Counted from the first letter of the stretch, positions 42,669 through 52,448 are shown. The stretch is DNA of 64,000 nucleotides from Bryobacteraceae bacterium (GCA_029975915.1 JARKOC010000158.1:1-64000); one strand, 5' to 3'. The notes: generated by a model from the letters alone, not told the origin. Program-made: numbers and translations.

Positions 42669-43844
42669 CTACTTCTTCCTCGACGGATTCTCGTACCAGA
42701 ACACGCCCAGGTTGGAGATCTCCTCGCAGGAGATGGCATCGAGGTCACCGTCGCCGTCCACGTCGAACATTTCAACCAGGTCGAACTTGACCCCTTGTCC
42801 GCCTGAAATGTCGTAGGTGACCCATTTGCCGTTTTCGAGCTTCAAGTACCCGACACCGATGGTCCCGCCCTTTGTCTGCTCACAGGTGAAGACGATCTCC
42901 TTGCGCCTGTCTCCATCCACGTCCGCCGCGCGGACCGCCTTCGCGGTGCCGGTCTTATCACTCATCTGAATCGAGTGGGTCTCCCATCTTTGGCCGGACC
43001 TGTCCAGCCGCCTGAACCAAAGCACTTCACGCGTCTTCACCGCGGCCAGGATGTCTTCCAGACCATCTCCGTCAAGATCGGCTGCGTCGATGAACATCAC
43101 CTCGCGGCCCAGCCCGCCTATGGGATGCTCAGCCCATGGCTTTGTTTGGTCAAGCGGATTCTTCAACCAGAAGACACCAGTGCGTGCGCCTTTACGGTCG
43201 CTGAACAAGATGTCTTCAATGCCGTCGCCATCCATGTCGCGAGCGATGATGGACATGATCCAACCCACCGGCCGCAACGCGTGCCACTTCCAGTCAGCAA
43301 GCTGCCGGTATTTGGCCGGGGCTTCGAACCAGCCGAGTTCGGCGTCCTTGTTCTTGCCTCCGGCGACGAGATCGACGCCGAACCGGCCGTCCACCTGCAT
43401 CGGCGTGGCGAACATCCACTGGAACCGGTCCACCGACGCCGGCAGCGGTTCCATCTTCCACGCCCCTTCGCGTGTCGGTTGCCTTGGACCCCAGTGAACG
43501 AACATCGAGCGCGTTTTGCCTTCGCCGGAACTGACGACATCCATCGCTCCGTCCGAGTCGAGATCGACAAATACCGCATCCTCGACCGAAGGAACCTCGC
43601 CGATCGCCACCTGCGGCCACGGCATCCGGACGCTCTGCCGCCGGGGCATGAAGCAAATGCGAACGACGCCACCTTCCTCCCAACCGGTGACGATGTCGGG
43701 CAAGCCGTCACCGTTGACGTCGGCTAGTCGCACGCCGTCGGCGCCGCGGGAAGAGTTGTCAGTGGTGTGCCGGACCCAGCCCTTCGGCGGCTCCTGCGCG
43801 AAGGCGGCACAGAGGATGATCAAAGCAGCCAGTGGAGTCTTCAT
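42669..43844 (-). CDS. Exported FG-GAP/VCBS repeat protein
   Basis: Protein of 391 residues from ATG 43844, with TGGAG 8 bases upstream and a signal peptide (PLAALIILCAAFAQEP). At least five Ca-binding repeat cores are visible: DVNGDGLPD, DLDSDGAMD, DMDGDGIED, DLDGDGLED and DVDGDGDLD. These build an integrin-like seven-bladed propeller. No catalytic domain is attached, so it is probably a surface or periplasmic binding protein. It is the first gene of a leftward group with the TSUP exporter and the sulfatase. Confidence 0.85.
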   Translation of the reverse strand: MKTPLAALIILCAAFAQEPPKGWVRHTTDNSSRGADGVRLADVNGDGLPDIVTGWEEGGVVRICFMPRRQSVRMPWPQVAIGEVPSVEDAVFVDLDSDGAMDVVSSGEGKTRSMFVHWGPRQPTREGAWKMEPLPASVDRFQWMFATPMQVDGRFGVDLVAGGKNKDAELGWFEAPAKYRQLADWKWHALRPVGWIMSIIARDMDGDGIEDILFSDRKGARTGVFWLKNPLDQTKPWAEHPIGGLGREVMFIDAADLDGDGLEDILAAVKTREVLWFRRLDRSGQRWETHSIQMSDKTGTAKAVRAADVDGDRRKEIVFTCEQTKGGTIGVGYLKLENGKWVTYDISGGQGVKFDLVEMFDVDGDGDLDAISCEEISNLGVFWYENPSRKK

Positions 43845-44213
43845 GCGGATGACTCCATTGTCGCCGAGAAACACGCGCTCTTGTGGCACAACGGATTCTA
43901 GGATAACGCGGCGATACCAACTGGTGACCGAAGGTGGACCGGAAGCTACAGCACTTACGTTCCGCCGTTGCCAGCAATATTGGTGGTGCGGCACACCACC
44001 GAAGAACTCGCCAGCCGTGCCCCCGAAGCCGTAATACTCTCCCTGGACAACTCGCGACAAGACAAGCCACGAGTGCACTCATGACAGCGAGAGGAAGGCC
44101 CTCCCGGCACAGCAGGCGCAGGTGGTTACTTGTTAAATTCCTCTGGCTTGCCGATGTGCGAATCGAAGTATAGCCCTGAAGTAGAATAGGTAATCTGATC
44201 ACGGTGCATCGGA
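43845..44213. other. 369-bp gap with probable promoters of two divergent genes
   Basis: The gap lies between the FG-GAP gene (leftward) and the RelA/SpoT fusion (rightward). A weak promoter pair may serve the fusion: TTGCCG at 44148-44153 and TATAGC at 44169-44174 (15-base spacing, short), or TAGAAT at 44182-44187. G+C falls from about 44130 onwards. A leftward reading frame across 43850-44078 has no start signal or recognisable product and is not called. Confidence 0.4.
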
Positions 44214-45878
44214 ATGCAGTCACCTAAACTGGATGAGTCGTCACCTGCGACTGGCCTGATTGATCAATACAAATCGCGCCAAGCCCTACATGCGCAGTTT
44301 GCGCAGCGCCTTGAGGCCCTTCTGGTCGAGCTACTGAAAGAGAGCAAGATTAGGACGCATGCGGTGACATCAAGAGCCAAGGACCCGGAGAGCTTGCGCG
44401 CAAAGCTAAAGCGCAAGTCTTACAAGACTTTAGCGGAGATAACCGATCTCACCGGAATAAGGATTGTTGTTTACTTCCAGGATGATATTGACAGAGTCCT
44501 GGACGTGCTCAGGTCTGAGTTCGAGATCGACTACACGAATTCTGTCGACAAGCGAGAAAGAACGAATCAATCGGAATTTGGATATCGGTCTTTTCACTAC
44601 ATTATTTCGCTCGGGACACATCGGGCGCAACTGAGAGAATACAGACCTTTCGCAGAAATGAAGGCGGAGGTCCAGGTGAGAAGCATCCTGGACCACGCCT
44701 GGGCGGAGATCCAGCATGGCGCACTTGGCTACAAGGCTGAAACCCCAGTTCCAAAACGGACACAGAGACACCTCGCAAAGGCAGCCGCCTTACTTGAAAC
44801 CGTGGATGATCTATTTATGGAAGCGAAGAAAGCTGCTTTGCAAACGGTCGCAGGCCTTTCCAAGCTGAGGTCAGTTGGCTTGGCAGAGCTTATTCCAACT
44901 GTGGAATTCGACATTCCATCGGAACTTCTCTGTCAAACACAGAAACAATATGATTCTATTACTCTTTCTTTATCGACGAACATAACCAATTCAATTGATT
45001 CGGAGCACATGCTACGCGGAGTAACCCTGGCATCACCTTCTTTCTCCACGGCGGATCCTTTTAGAGGGAAACGCCTTGGCCAGAACTCCGTACTATTCCG
45101 AAACTCGATGCCGCGAGTACTGTTTCCGACGCAGAGATCAGTACGATTCGTTTGTAGTGGTCTTCGAGTGGATGCGGCTTCGGTTGGCATCGGCCCTGGC
45201 GAGAGTGCCGCACCTGTGATCTGCTGGGTTGCCGCCTTCTCATCGGATGGAGTCAGTCACAGCACTGAACTGGCTGCGATTGAGGCGGCCGTGGTGTTCG
45301 ACACATACCGGTTTTCCGTAGAGCCAGCGGCAGCTTTTCCCATGAACACGGATGAACCGAATGGGATCATCCCAATCGGTACAGCCTCGTTCCATGAACT
45401 CTTCCCTAGTGCTTTCCGTTCGCAGGAGCAAGAGTCGGCGGGCCCACTTGGTCCTGCCAACTCGGGTACTCGACTAGTTGTTCGGCTGAGCAACCTTCCA
45501 GAAGGCCTTAAATTGTTTGCGGACATCCGGACTAAGGGAATCGAGGCCTGCATGACTCGCTGCGACAGCAACGGCGCTGGCACTTTCGACCCTGTTGCAC
45601 CCGATGAATTCCTCCACGGCCACGAGGTCGCTTCTATAACGTCGCGTGGCGGAGCAGCTCAGTTGGTTTGGGACGTCCGTCAGCGAGAGCAAGGAGCAAA
45701 GACTGCGCAGATCACGTTCTGGGCCAGGAAGTCTGAGAAGTCGACATACAGCATTGTTCTCACCGGTGGTTTAGGTCCGACATCAACACTGAATACCGGC
45801 CAATGTTATTACATAGCGCCAGTCCCGAGGTTCATCAACGATCCCCAGGCAGCGGTACTTGCTGTGCCTTCCGCGTGA
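44214..45878 (+). CDS. RelA/SpoT-type alarmone synthetase fused to an exported-family-like C-terminal domain
   Basis: Protein of 554 residues. Residues about 18-205 are an intact RelA/SpoT synthetase: SRAKDPESLRAKL at 53-65, the G-loop-like ITDLTGIRIVVYF at 76-88, EFGYRSFHYI at 121-130, and AEVQVRSILDHAWAEIQHGA at 151-170 with Glu, Gln and Arg of the acceptor site. No hydrolase, TGS or ACT domain is present. Residues about 215-554 resemble, from memory, the mature part of a Bryobacterales exported family: SITLSLSTNITNSI, ASFHELFPSAF, GTRLVVRLSNLPEGLKLFAD, DSNGAGTFDPVAP, AAQLVWDV and a final VPRFIND. There is no signal peptide or membrane helix. It may be a toxin-like or sensor-controlled synthetase. 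The DNA looks AT-richer than both flanks. Confidence 0.85.
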   Translation: MQSPKLDESSPATGLIDQYKSRQALHAQFAQRLEALLVELLKESKIRTHAVTSRAKDPESLRAKLKRKSYKTLAEITDLTGIRIVVYFQDDIDRVLDVLRSEFEIDYTNSVDKRERTNQSEFGYRSFHYIISLGTHRAQLREYRPFAEMKAEVQVRSILDHAWAEIQHGALGYKAETPVPKRTQRHLAKAAALLETVDDLFMEAKKAALQTVAGLSKLRSVGLAELIPTVEFDIPSELLCQTQKQYDSITLSLSTNITNSIDSEHMLRGVTLASPSFSTADPFRGKRLGQNSVLFRNSMPRVLFPTQRSVRFVCSGLRVDAASVGIGPGESAAPVICWVAAFSSDGVSHSTELAAIEAAVVFDTYRFSVEPAAAFPMNTDEPNGIIPIGTASFHELFPSAFRSQEQESAGPLGPANSGTRLVVRLSNLPEGLKLFADIRTKGIEACMTRCDSNGAGTFDPVAPDEFLHGHEVASITSRGGAAQLVWDVRQREQGAKTAQITFWARKSEKSTYSIVLTGGLGPTSTLNTGQCYYIAPVPRFINDPQAAVLAVPSA

Positions 45879-45904
45879 GTTGCCCAGCACCTGCGGCGAA
45901 TGAT

Positions 45905-46795
45905 CTACCGCAATTGCTTGTTGAAAAACTCGATCGTCCGCTGCCACGAGAGTTTCGCCGCCGCTTCGTCGTAGCGCGGCGTGGTGTCGTTATGGAAGCC
46001 GTGGTTCGTGTTGTCGTAGATGTAGGCGGTGTAGGGCTTCTTGTTTGCCTTGAGCGCCTCTTCGTAGGCGGGCCAGCCGGCGTTGACGCGCGTGTCGAGG
46101 CCCGCGTAGTGGATCAGGAGCGGAGCTTGAATCTTCGGCACGTCGGCGGCAGGCGGTTGGCCACCATAGTAGGGCACGGCGGCGGAGAGATCGGCTCCCA
46201 TCAGGACGGCCAGGGTGTTTGCCATTGCCCCGCCAAAGCAGAATCCAACGACGCCGACCTTACCATTTGAATCCGGCCGGTTCTTCAGCCAGTAGGCGGC
46301 GGCGACGAAATCGGCCGTCATCTTATTGCGGTCCACTTTGGGGAAGATCTGGCGAGCCTCGTCCTCGTTGCCCGGATATCCGCCGACGCTGGTGAGCCCG
46401 TCGGGAGCATAGGCCAGGAATCCTGCCGTTGCCAGGCGGCGTGCGACATCTTCAATGTAGGGATTCAAACCACGATTCTCATGGACGACCAGAACCGCCG
46501 GCAGCTTGCCTGCCGCCTTCGCCGGCCGGGCGAAGTGGCCCTTGATGGTTCCATTGCCCTTGGGCGAATCCACGGAAACGGTCTCGACGACAATCCGCTT
46601 GTCGTCCTTAGGAACCTGCTGCGCCCAGGCGAAGTTCGGCGTCAGGCTCTCGAGGATCGCGGCGGCGGTGACGCCTCCAACGGCGTACTTTTGGGCGCCC
46701 TCAAGAAAGTCGCGGCGGCCGATGTCGCCGTGGACGAATTTGTCGAACAGGTCAAGGACGGGTTGCGGATAGTCGGATGCGTGTTTGCGTTCCAT
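45905..46795 (-). CDS. Dienelactone hydrolase-family protein, probably Tat-exported
   Basis: Protein of 296 residues. The N-terminus ([20 protein letters not shown]) resembles a Tat leader ending near AWAQQ. The alpha/beta-hydrolase core has nucleophile Cys186 in GFCFGGAM, Asp234 in AGLDTRVN and His265 or His268 in NHGFHND, the Cys-Asp-His triad of dienelactone hydrolase. [17 protein letters not shown] is also typical. Physiological substrates of exported members are mostly unknown. It is convergent with the RelA/SpoT fusion gene, 26 bases away. Confidence 0.88.
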   Translation of the reverse strand: MERKHASDYPQPVLDLFDKFVHGDIGRRDFLEGAQKYAVGGVTAAAILESLTPNFAWAQQVPKDDKRIVVETVSVDSPKGNGTIKGHFARPAKAAGKLPAVLVVHENRGLNPYIEDVARRLATAGFLAYAPDGLTSVGGYPGNEDEARQIFPKVDRNKMTADFVAAAYWLKNRPDSNGKVGVVGFCFGGAMANTLAVLMGADLSAAVPYYGGQPPAADVPKIQAPLLIHYAGLDTRVNAGWPAYEEALKANKKPYTAYIYDNTNHGFHNDTTPRYDEAAAKLSWQRTIEFFNKQLR

Positions 46796-46873
46796 GGGTA
46801 GGTCTCTCAGGGAGTGGATGACGCCAGGGTTCGTTTGGAGTCAGGGAAGTAATAATTAAGGCTGGAGTTTTTC

Positions 46874-48346
46874 ATGGCACTCAAAACGACAAGGCGGCAG
46901 TTCGGCGGTCAGGCCGCCCTGGGGGCGGTGGTGGCGCAGGGAACCGGCGCCGCCGGGCAGGCGATCGACATCGGCGGCAGGCGTGAGCTGTTTGTCGACG
47001 ATTTCCTCATCGGCCGGATGCTCGGCGCCCGGCTGGAGCTTGGCCGGCCTGTCGATGCCGGGCCGGCGATCCGCTTCGACCGTCCCTGGGAGGGCCCGTT
47101 CAGTGCTTATACGACGATCATCCGAGACGCCGGCATCTACAGGATGTACTACCGCGGTGTGCCCGAACCGGGTAAGGACGGCAACGAAAGCGAGGTCACG
47201 TGTACGGCCGAATCCTCGGACGGCATCGTCTGGCGGCGGCCAGAGTTGGACTTCTACGATGCCCGAGGAACGAGACCGAATAACGTCATCCTCGCCGGCC
47301 AGCCGCCGCTGAGCCACAATTTCAGCCCGTTTCTCGACGCGCGGCCGGACGTTCCGGTGCAGGAGCGGTACAAAGCGCTGGCCGGAATTCATAAAACCGG
47401 GTTAATCGCATTTGTCTCGTCCGACGGCCTTGCCTGGCGAAGATTGCGTGATCAAGCTGTTTTCCCTTCCCCCGACAAGTTCTCCCTCGACTCGCAGAAC
47501 GTTTCATTCTGGTCCGAGGCCGAGGGCCGGTACCTGCTCTACTTCCGCACGTGGAAGCAGATCGGCAAAACTAATTACCGATGGGTCTCACGCGCGGCCA
47601 GTCCGGACTTCATTCACTGGTCGAAGCCCGAGGAGATGGATTTCGGATCCGCTGCGGCTGAACACCTTTACACCAGCCAGACCTCGCCCTATTTCCGCGC
47701 ACCACAGATCTACGTGGGCATTTGCGCCCGCTTCATGCCAGGGCGGCAAGTGCTGACCGAAGCGCAGGCGAAGACTGTCGGGGTGGATCCGAAATATTTC
47801 AAGGATTGCTCGGATGCCGTGTTGATCACAACGCGCGGTGGCGCGAGTTACCGCCGGCAGTTCATGGAGGCATTCCTGCGGCCTGGCGTGGGTTGGGAAA
47901 ACTGGGTGTCGCGGTCGAATTACCCGGCGCTGAACATCGTTCAAACAGGCTCCTCGACGATGTCGTTTTTCGTGAACCGTAACTACGGACAGCCGACCGC
48001 CTACCTCCGCAGATACGAGTTGCGGCTGGACGGCCTGGCATCAGTGCGCGCTGGATACTCCGGCGGTGAACTGCTGACCAAGCCGTTGATCTTCAATGGA
48101 ACACGTCTCGAGATGAACTACTCCACTTCGGCTCCGGGAAGCGTGAGAATCGAGATTCAGGATGCCTCCGGCGTCCCCCTGCCCGGTTTCACACTGGATG
48201 AGGCGCTTGAGCTTGTAGGGGACGAAATCGACAGGGTGTACGCATGGAAGGGCGGTCCCAACGTGGCCCAGTTCTCTGGAAAGCCCGTGTGTCTGAGATT
48301 CGTGCTGAAGGACGCCGACCTCTATTCGTTCCGTTTCACCAAATAA
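46874..48346 (+). CDS. Exported five-bladed-propeller protein (GH32/43-like fold)
   Basis: Protein of 490 residues with a Tat-like leader (KTTRRQFGGQAALGAVVA). The phrases ELFVDDFLIGRM, YRMYYRGVPEPG, CTAESSDGIVWRRPELDFY, NNVILAG and GLIAFVSSDGLAWRRL are repeated strand motifs found in GH43/GH32-type propellers. A C-terminal beta domain (about 390-490, SAPGSVRIEIQDASGVPLPG) follows. The catalytic Asp/Glu set could not be fixed, so enzymatic activity is uncertain. It is divergent from the dienelactone hydrolase gene. Confidence 0.7.
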   Translation: MALKTTRRQFGGQAALGAVVAQGTGAAGQAIDIGGRRELFVDDFLIGRMLGARLELGRPVDAGPAIRFDRPWEGPFSAYTTIIRDAGIYRMYYRGVPEPGKDGNESEVTCTAESSDGIVWRRPELDFYDARGTRPNNVILAGQPPLSHNFSPFLDARPDVPVQERYKALAGIHKTGLIAFVSSDGLAWRRLRDQAVFPSPDKFSLDSQNVSFWSEAEGRYLLYFRTWKQIGKTNYRWVSRAASPDFIHWSKPEEMDFGSAAAEHLYTSQTSPYFRAPQIYVGICARFMPGRQVLTEAQAKTVGVDPKYFKDCSDAVLITTRGGASYRRQFMEAFLRPGVGWENWVSRSNYPALNIVQTGSSTMSFFVNRNYGQPTAYLRRYELRLDGLASVRAGYSGGELLTKPLIFNGTRLEMNYSTSAPGSVRIEIQDASGVPLPGFTLDEALELVGDEIDRVYAWKGGPNVAQFSGKPVCLRFVLKDADLYSFRFTK

Positions 48347-48348
48347 GA

Positions 48349-48386
48349 AAGGGACGGAAACCCGCCCAGTTCGGGTTCCGTCCCTT
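48349..48386. terminator. Strong hairpin terminator between convergent genes
   Basis: AAGGGACGGAaACCCG and CGGGTTCCGTCCCTT form a 15-bp stem with one bulged A and a 7-base loop, directly after the stop codon at 48346. No long T-run is present. It may serve both the rightward propeller gene and the leftward BON gene. Confidence 0.6.
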
Positions 48387-48432
48387 GTAGCGGGCGCCAG
48401 CGTCCAAGCCAGCCACGCTTTTGATGCGGCGG

Positions 48433-48966
48433 TCAGTTGACAATCAGTTCGTTGTTCACGGAGAACGCTCCGGGGATGCCGTTGGCGAGAATGCCAGCAA
48501 GATTGCGGTCGCCTTCGTTGGATACCGTGCCCTTCAGCGTCAACGTCCCATTCTCCACGATGAAGTGAATGGGCGGCCGGGCGCCCCAGGAGTACCGACT
48601 TAAGACCGGATTCCCGAATATCGTCCTGACAGTTGCCAGCCTCAGCCGGTCATCGTACGGAGATAACGGCAAAACACGAATCTGGTTGTTTACAATCTCA
48701 ACACCAGTTATTGACTTAACTCGATTCTCGGCCTCTGTCTTCAACGTCGGGCGGATGACCTCGCCCAACAGCGTCACCTGCTCGCCGTCTACACGGAAAG
48801 ACAGGTGATCGAAGATGCCGTAGTAAGGCATCATGACTAACTCGTGGCGTACCTTTTCGGATAGGGCCGCGCTTGGATCAGCCGGCTCCGCAGCGTTGGG
48901 TTGGGCAAATGCAGCCGCCGCAAGTGCCAGAACCGTGAATATCTTCATGCGAATCCCGTTTTTCAT
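48433..48966 (-). CDS. Exported protein with two BON domains
   Basis: Protein of 177 residues from ATG 48966, which has AGGAG 7 bases upstream; Met7 is less well placed. Signal peptide KIFTVLALAAAAFAQP. Two BON domains follow: about 35-95 (FDHLSFRVDGEQVTLLGEVI, TEAENRVKSITGVEIVNNQI) and about 105-177 (HFIVENGTLTLKGTVSNEGD, NGIPGAFSVNNELIV). BON domains are thought to bind phospholipid and support the envelope, as in OsmY. Probably periplasmic. Confidence 0.85.
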   Translation of the reverse strand: MKNGIRMKIFTVLALAAAAFAQPNAAEPADPSAALSEKVRHELVMMPYYGIFDHLSFRVDGEQVTLLGEVIRPTLKTEAENRVKSITGVEIVNNQIRVLPLSPYDDRLRLATVRTIFGNPVLSRYSWGARPPIHFIVENGTLTLKGTVSNEGDRNLAGILANGIPGAFSVNNELIVN

Positions 48967-49034
48967 GGCTTGTCTCCTGCTCTGTTGACGAATCGAACGA
49001 AAGACTGGTTTCCGGTTAATACAAAACAGTCAAG

Positions 49035-49253
49035 CTACCGGCGTGGGCCGCGCTGGCCTCTGCCGGTTCCGCCGCCCGTGCCCGGCGTGTGAATCGGACC
49101 AGAACCATCCTGCGGCCCTGCCTTCGTGCCCTGTTTCTTCATTTGACCTTTATGCTGACCTTGTCCGTTTGCCGCCGGAACCGTGGTAGTCTGGGCGGGA
49201 ATAGCCGTGGCGCTGAATGCCGCTAGCGCGATGATCAAGAGGGTTTTCTTCAT
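49035..49253 (-). CDS. Small exported Gly/Gln-rich protein
   Basis: Protein of 72 residues. A clear signal peptide (KKTLLIIALAAFSATAIPAQ) is followed by about 50 residues rich in Gly, Gln, Thr and Lys with a GRGQRGPRR end, probably disordered and basic. The ribosome-binding site AGGAG lies within a short inverted repeat before the ATG. No family recognised. 49254-49407 upstream of it holds no other gene that I can support. Confidence 0.6.
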   Translation of the reverse strand: MKKTLLIIALAAFSATAIPAQTTTVPAANGQGQHKGQMKKQGTKAGPQDGSGPIHTPGTGGGTGRGQRGPRR

Positions 49254-49407
49254 TGGAGGAGGTCTCCTTCTGACCTCGCCTTCTCTTTCTCACGCGGGGG
49301 GCCACACCAGGAATTCGCTTGTTTCTTATGAATTACAAGAAGTCGCGCCGGCCTTTGCGCGCAGCCGTTCCGCGCAAACCGCGCAACAGTTGCGCTACCT
49401 CTGGATT

Positions 49408-51510
49408 TCACCAAGCGAGCAGCTCTTCTGCTGCCGCCTGGATGTCTGCTGACTGCGGCAGGATCGCGTCCTCCAGGTCCGGCGCATACCCCACCCAGGT
49501 ATCCAGGGCCGCCACCCTCCGCACGGGCGCATCGAGCGAGTCAAACAAGTCCGACGCGACGCGAGCGGCGATCTCCGCACCGTAGCCGAAACTCAACGTA
49601 TCTTCATGAACAATGAGGGCCCGCGAGGTTTTGCGAACAGACTTTGCGATCGATTCCATGTCGAACGGTGCGAGCGACCGCAGATCCAAGATCTCGATCG
49701 ACACATCGGGACGCGCCCTCTCGATTTGTGATGCCGCATACAGTGACTTCTGGACCGTCATCCCATAGGTCACGATCGTCAGGTTGTCGCCGGGTTTCAC
49801 GACTCTCGCCCGCCCGAAGGGAATCGTAAACTCCGGGCCGGGATGCTGCGAGCGGTTGTACGGCTCCCGGTAGAGCCGCTTGTGCTCCAGGAACAGCACG
49901 GGATCGTCACAGCGAATGGCTGTCCTGAGAAGCCCGCAGGCATCCAGCGCATTCGACGGCATCACAACTCTCAACCCGGGGATGTGGGTGAACGCCACCT
50001 CGCCCGACTGCGAATGGTAGATGGACCCGCCATTCAGATAGCCGCCAATTGGCACGCGGATCACCACCGGCGCCGACCAACCATTGTGAGACCGCCAGCG
50101 GATGTTCGCCAGCTCATCGCGGATTTGCATCATCGCCGGCCAAATGTAGTCGAAGAACTGGATTTCGACCACCGGCTTCATGCCGCGTGACGCCATGCCC
50201 AGAGCCCGCCCGACAATCGCCGCCTCGGCGATGGGCGCATTGAAGCAGCGGTGCGACCCGTGCTTGGATTGCAGCCCGTGTGTCGCCTTAAAGACGCCGC
50301 CCTTGCCTTTGACTTGAGCCAAGTGCTCTTCGCGCGAGCAGTCGGCCACGTCTTCCCCAAAGATCACCATCTTCGGGTTGCGGCCCATCTCCTCATCCAG
50401 AGTCCGGTTAATCTCGTCGATCATCGTTCGCGGCTCGCCGCCAAACACTGGAACTGCCTCGAACTCGGACGAGCATGGATCCAAGTCCGGACTGTAAAGA
50501 AATCGCAGCGCCGTCGATTTGTCCGGAGGCGCTTCCCGCAGCACCCGCTCGGTGATCTCCTGAATCTCGAGATCGATCGCATGGTTCATCATCTCGAGCG
50601 CCACTGGATCGAGCAATCCTTCGGCGACTAGCCATCCTGGGTAGGTTTCCACTGGATCGCGCAGCGCCTCGGCCTCCCGCTCGGCTTTGGTCTTATAGAA
50701 TGTTTCGTCGTCGGACAGCGAATGTGAATAGGGACGCGTGCAATGAGCGTGGACCAGCGCCGGACCTTGGTTGGACCGGATGTGCTGCAAGGCATCCTGA
50801 ACCGCGGCAACGGAATCCATGAAATCGGACCCGTCGCATTCGGCCACGTACAGCCCCGGAAAAGCTCGAAGCAGCGCCGAGATGCTGCCGCCCGCAGTCT
50901 GGTACTCCACCGGCACGCTGATGGCGTAGTGGTTGTCCTCGACGACGTACAGCAGCGGCAATTTCCTCAGGCATGCCGCATTGATCGACTCCCAGAACTC
51001 GCCCTCGCTCGTTGCCCCTTCGCCTGTCGTAACCAGCGTGATCTCGCCGGCTCCCCGGTTCAGGTAAACCGACGCCTCGGCGCAGCCCACGGCGTGAAGA
51101 AACTGTGATCCGGTCGGCGATGATCCAGTGAAGATGTGCAGCGAGGGACTGGACCAATGAGACGGCATCTGACGGCCGCCCGACTGTGTGTCCGAGGCGG
51201 CGCCCACCGCCTGAAGCAGCATCATCTCAGGCGTGATCCCCAAAGCGAGCGCCAGGGCCCGGTCACGGTAATAGAGGTGGAACCAATCATGCCCCGGGCG
51301 GAGAACCATCCCTGCGGCCGTCTGAATCGCTTCGTGCCCGGCGCCGGAGATCTGAAAGAAAATCCGGTTCTGCCGTTTCAGCAACACCTCGCGGTCGTCC
51401 AGCCTTCGCGACATCCGCATATTGCGGTAGGCGTGGATGAGTTGCTCTCGGGACAGGCCTCGATAGCGGCTGTTCCCGGCGATGCTCGGCACGGATTTCG
51501 CGGTGGACAT
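49408..51510 (-). CDS. 2-oxoacid dehydrogenase E1, alpha and beta subunits fused
   Basis: Protein of 700 residues from ATG 51510. Residues about 10-345 are the alpha part with the thiamine-diphosphate motif [13 protein letters not shown] ending in [10 protein letters not shown], and the phosphorylation-loop-like [14 protein letters not shown]. Residues about 365-700 are the beta part ([46 protein letters not shown]). The enzyme decarboxylates a 2-oxoacid (branched-chain, pyruvate or acetoin type) and passes the acyl group to lipoyl-E2. The two subunits are usually separate genes. E2 and E3 are not in the window, so the substrate is not fixed. Confidence 0.88.
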   Translation of the reverse strand: MSTAKSVPSIAGNSRYRGLSREQLIHAYRNMRMSRRLDDREVLLKRQNRIFFQISGAGHEAIQTAAGMVLRPGHDWFHLYYRDRALALALGITPEMMLLQAVGAASDTQSGGRQMPSHWSSPSLHIFTGSSPTGSQFLHAVGCAEASVYLNRGAGEITLVTTGEGATSEGEFWESINAACLRKLPLLYVVEDNHYAISVPVEYQTAGGSISALLRAFPGLYVAECDGSDFMDSVAAVQDALQHIRSNQGPALVHAHCTRPYSHSLSDDETFYKTKAEREAEALRDPVETYPGWLVAEGLLDPVALEMMNHAIDLEIQEITERVLREAPPDKSTALRFLYSPDLDPCSSEFEAVPVFGGEPRTMIDEINRTLDEEMGRNPKMVIFGEDVADCSREEHLAQVKGKGGVFKATHGLQSKHGSHRCFNAPIAEAAIVGRALGMASRGMKPVVEIQFFDYIWPAMMQIRDELANIRWRSHNGWSAPVVIRVPIGGYLNGGSIYHSQSGEVAFTHIPGLRVVMPSNALDACGLLRTAIRCDDPVLFLEHKRLYREPYNRSQHPGPEFTIPFGRARVVKPGDNLTIVTYGMTVQKSLYAASQIERARPDVSIEILDLRSLAPFDMESIAKSVRKTSRALIVHEDTLSFGYGAEIAARVASDLFDSLDAPVRRVAALDTWVGYAPDLEDAILPQSADIQAAAEELLAW

Positions 51511-51628
51511 TCCCAGATGGTCCAAAATGACCAGTTTAACCGATGATGCCCCGAACCAACTCGATGCGGGTGATCTCAAGACTTAAAGGGAGTATGCTTC
51601 GGGTCAGACAGCCAAGGAGGCCCATCCC

Positions 51629-52432
51629 ATGGGCGGTAACACTGTGAGCCGTTACACTTTACTCGCAGAGCATTACGACGACGTCTTCGTGTTCGCAAAC
51701 CCCTGGCGTGAAGAGGCCCGGGAGCGGGTTCTCGGCCGGATTCTCAAGCGCGCCGGCTCTTGTTGCGATCTTGCCTGCGGTACCGGCACATCCGCGGTCG
51801 CCATGGCCAAACTCGGGCTGAAAACCTATGCCATCGACCTTTCGCCCACCATGTGCCAACTGGCGCGGCGCAAGGCCTTGCGCGAAGGCGTCTCTATCAC
51901 TGTTATCGAAGCCGACATGCGCCGGTTCCGTCTCCCCGAGCGAGTCGACCTCATTACTTGTGAGTTCGACGCCATCAACCATGTCCCCCGCAAATCCGAC
52001 CTCTCCTTAGTCGCCAAAGCTGCCGCACGCGCGCTCAAGCCCGGAGGCCACTTCTATTTCGACGTCAACACACGGCTAGCCTTCGAAGAGGTCTGGCCGC
52101 TCACCTGGTTCGTCGAGCGTCCAGGATTGGCCTTGGTGATGCACGGCGACTACGACTCCCGGTCCGGCACGGCCTGGAGCACGGCAGAATTTTTCGTCCG
52201 CGAGGGGGACCTCTGGCGCCGCCACAGCGAACGGGTCGAGGAGGTCTGTTGGACCCCCTCCGAGATTCGCGAGGCCCTGACCGCAGCGGGATTCAGTCGC
52301 ATCACGGCCCGCGACGCCCTGCCTTTCTTTGGCAATGACCCCCTGGTCCGCCGCGGGCATCGGACCGTGTACCTGGCGAGGCTGGCTGACAGGCCTCAAC
52401 CACGTCGGAAAGCGTCTCCTCCGTTACAATGA
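51629..52432 (+). CDS. Class I SAM-dependent methyltransferase
   Basis: Protein of 267 residues; AAGGAGG lies 9 bases before ATG 51629. The Rossmann methyltransferase motifs are clear: CCDLACGTGTSAVAMA (motif I), KTYAIDLSPTMCQLAR (motif II), VIEADMRRFRLPERVDLITC (motif III/IV), and LKPGGHFYFDVNT. The substrate is not indicated. Its 3' end overlaps the TACAAT box of serS, and the two may be co-transcribed. Confidence 0.85.
   Translation: MGGNTVSRYTLLAEHYDDVFVFANPWREEARERVLGRILKRAGSCCDLACGTGTSAVAMAKLGLKTYAIDLSPTMCQLARRKALREGVSITVIEADMRRFRLPERVDLITCEFDAINHVPRKSDLSLVAKAAARALKPGGHFYFDVNTRLAFEEVWPLTWFVERPGLALVMHGDYDSRSGTAWSTAEFFVREGDLWRRHSERVEEVCWTPSEIREALTAAGFSRITARDALPFFGNDPLVRRGHRTVYLARLADRPQPRRKASPPLQ
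52425..52430 (+). promoter_or_regulatory. Candidate -10 box TACAAT for serS
   Basis: TACAAT overlaps the last bases of the methyltransferase gene and ends 18 bases before the serS ATG at 52449. A transcript from here would have a leader of about 12 bases. No -35 hexamer is clear. Confidence 0.35.
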
Positions 52433-52448
52433 AGTTTCCTGAGCCTTT

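Noticed and set aside
43850..44078. Leftward frame joined to the FG-GAP gene
   Set aside because: It lacks a start signal and precedes a better ATG with a signal peptide at 43844; no family was recognised.
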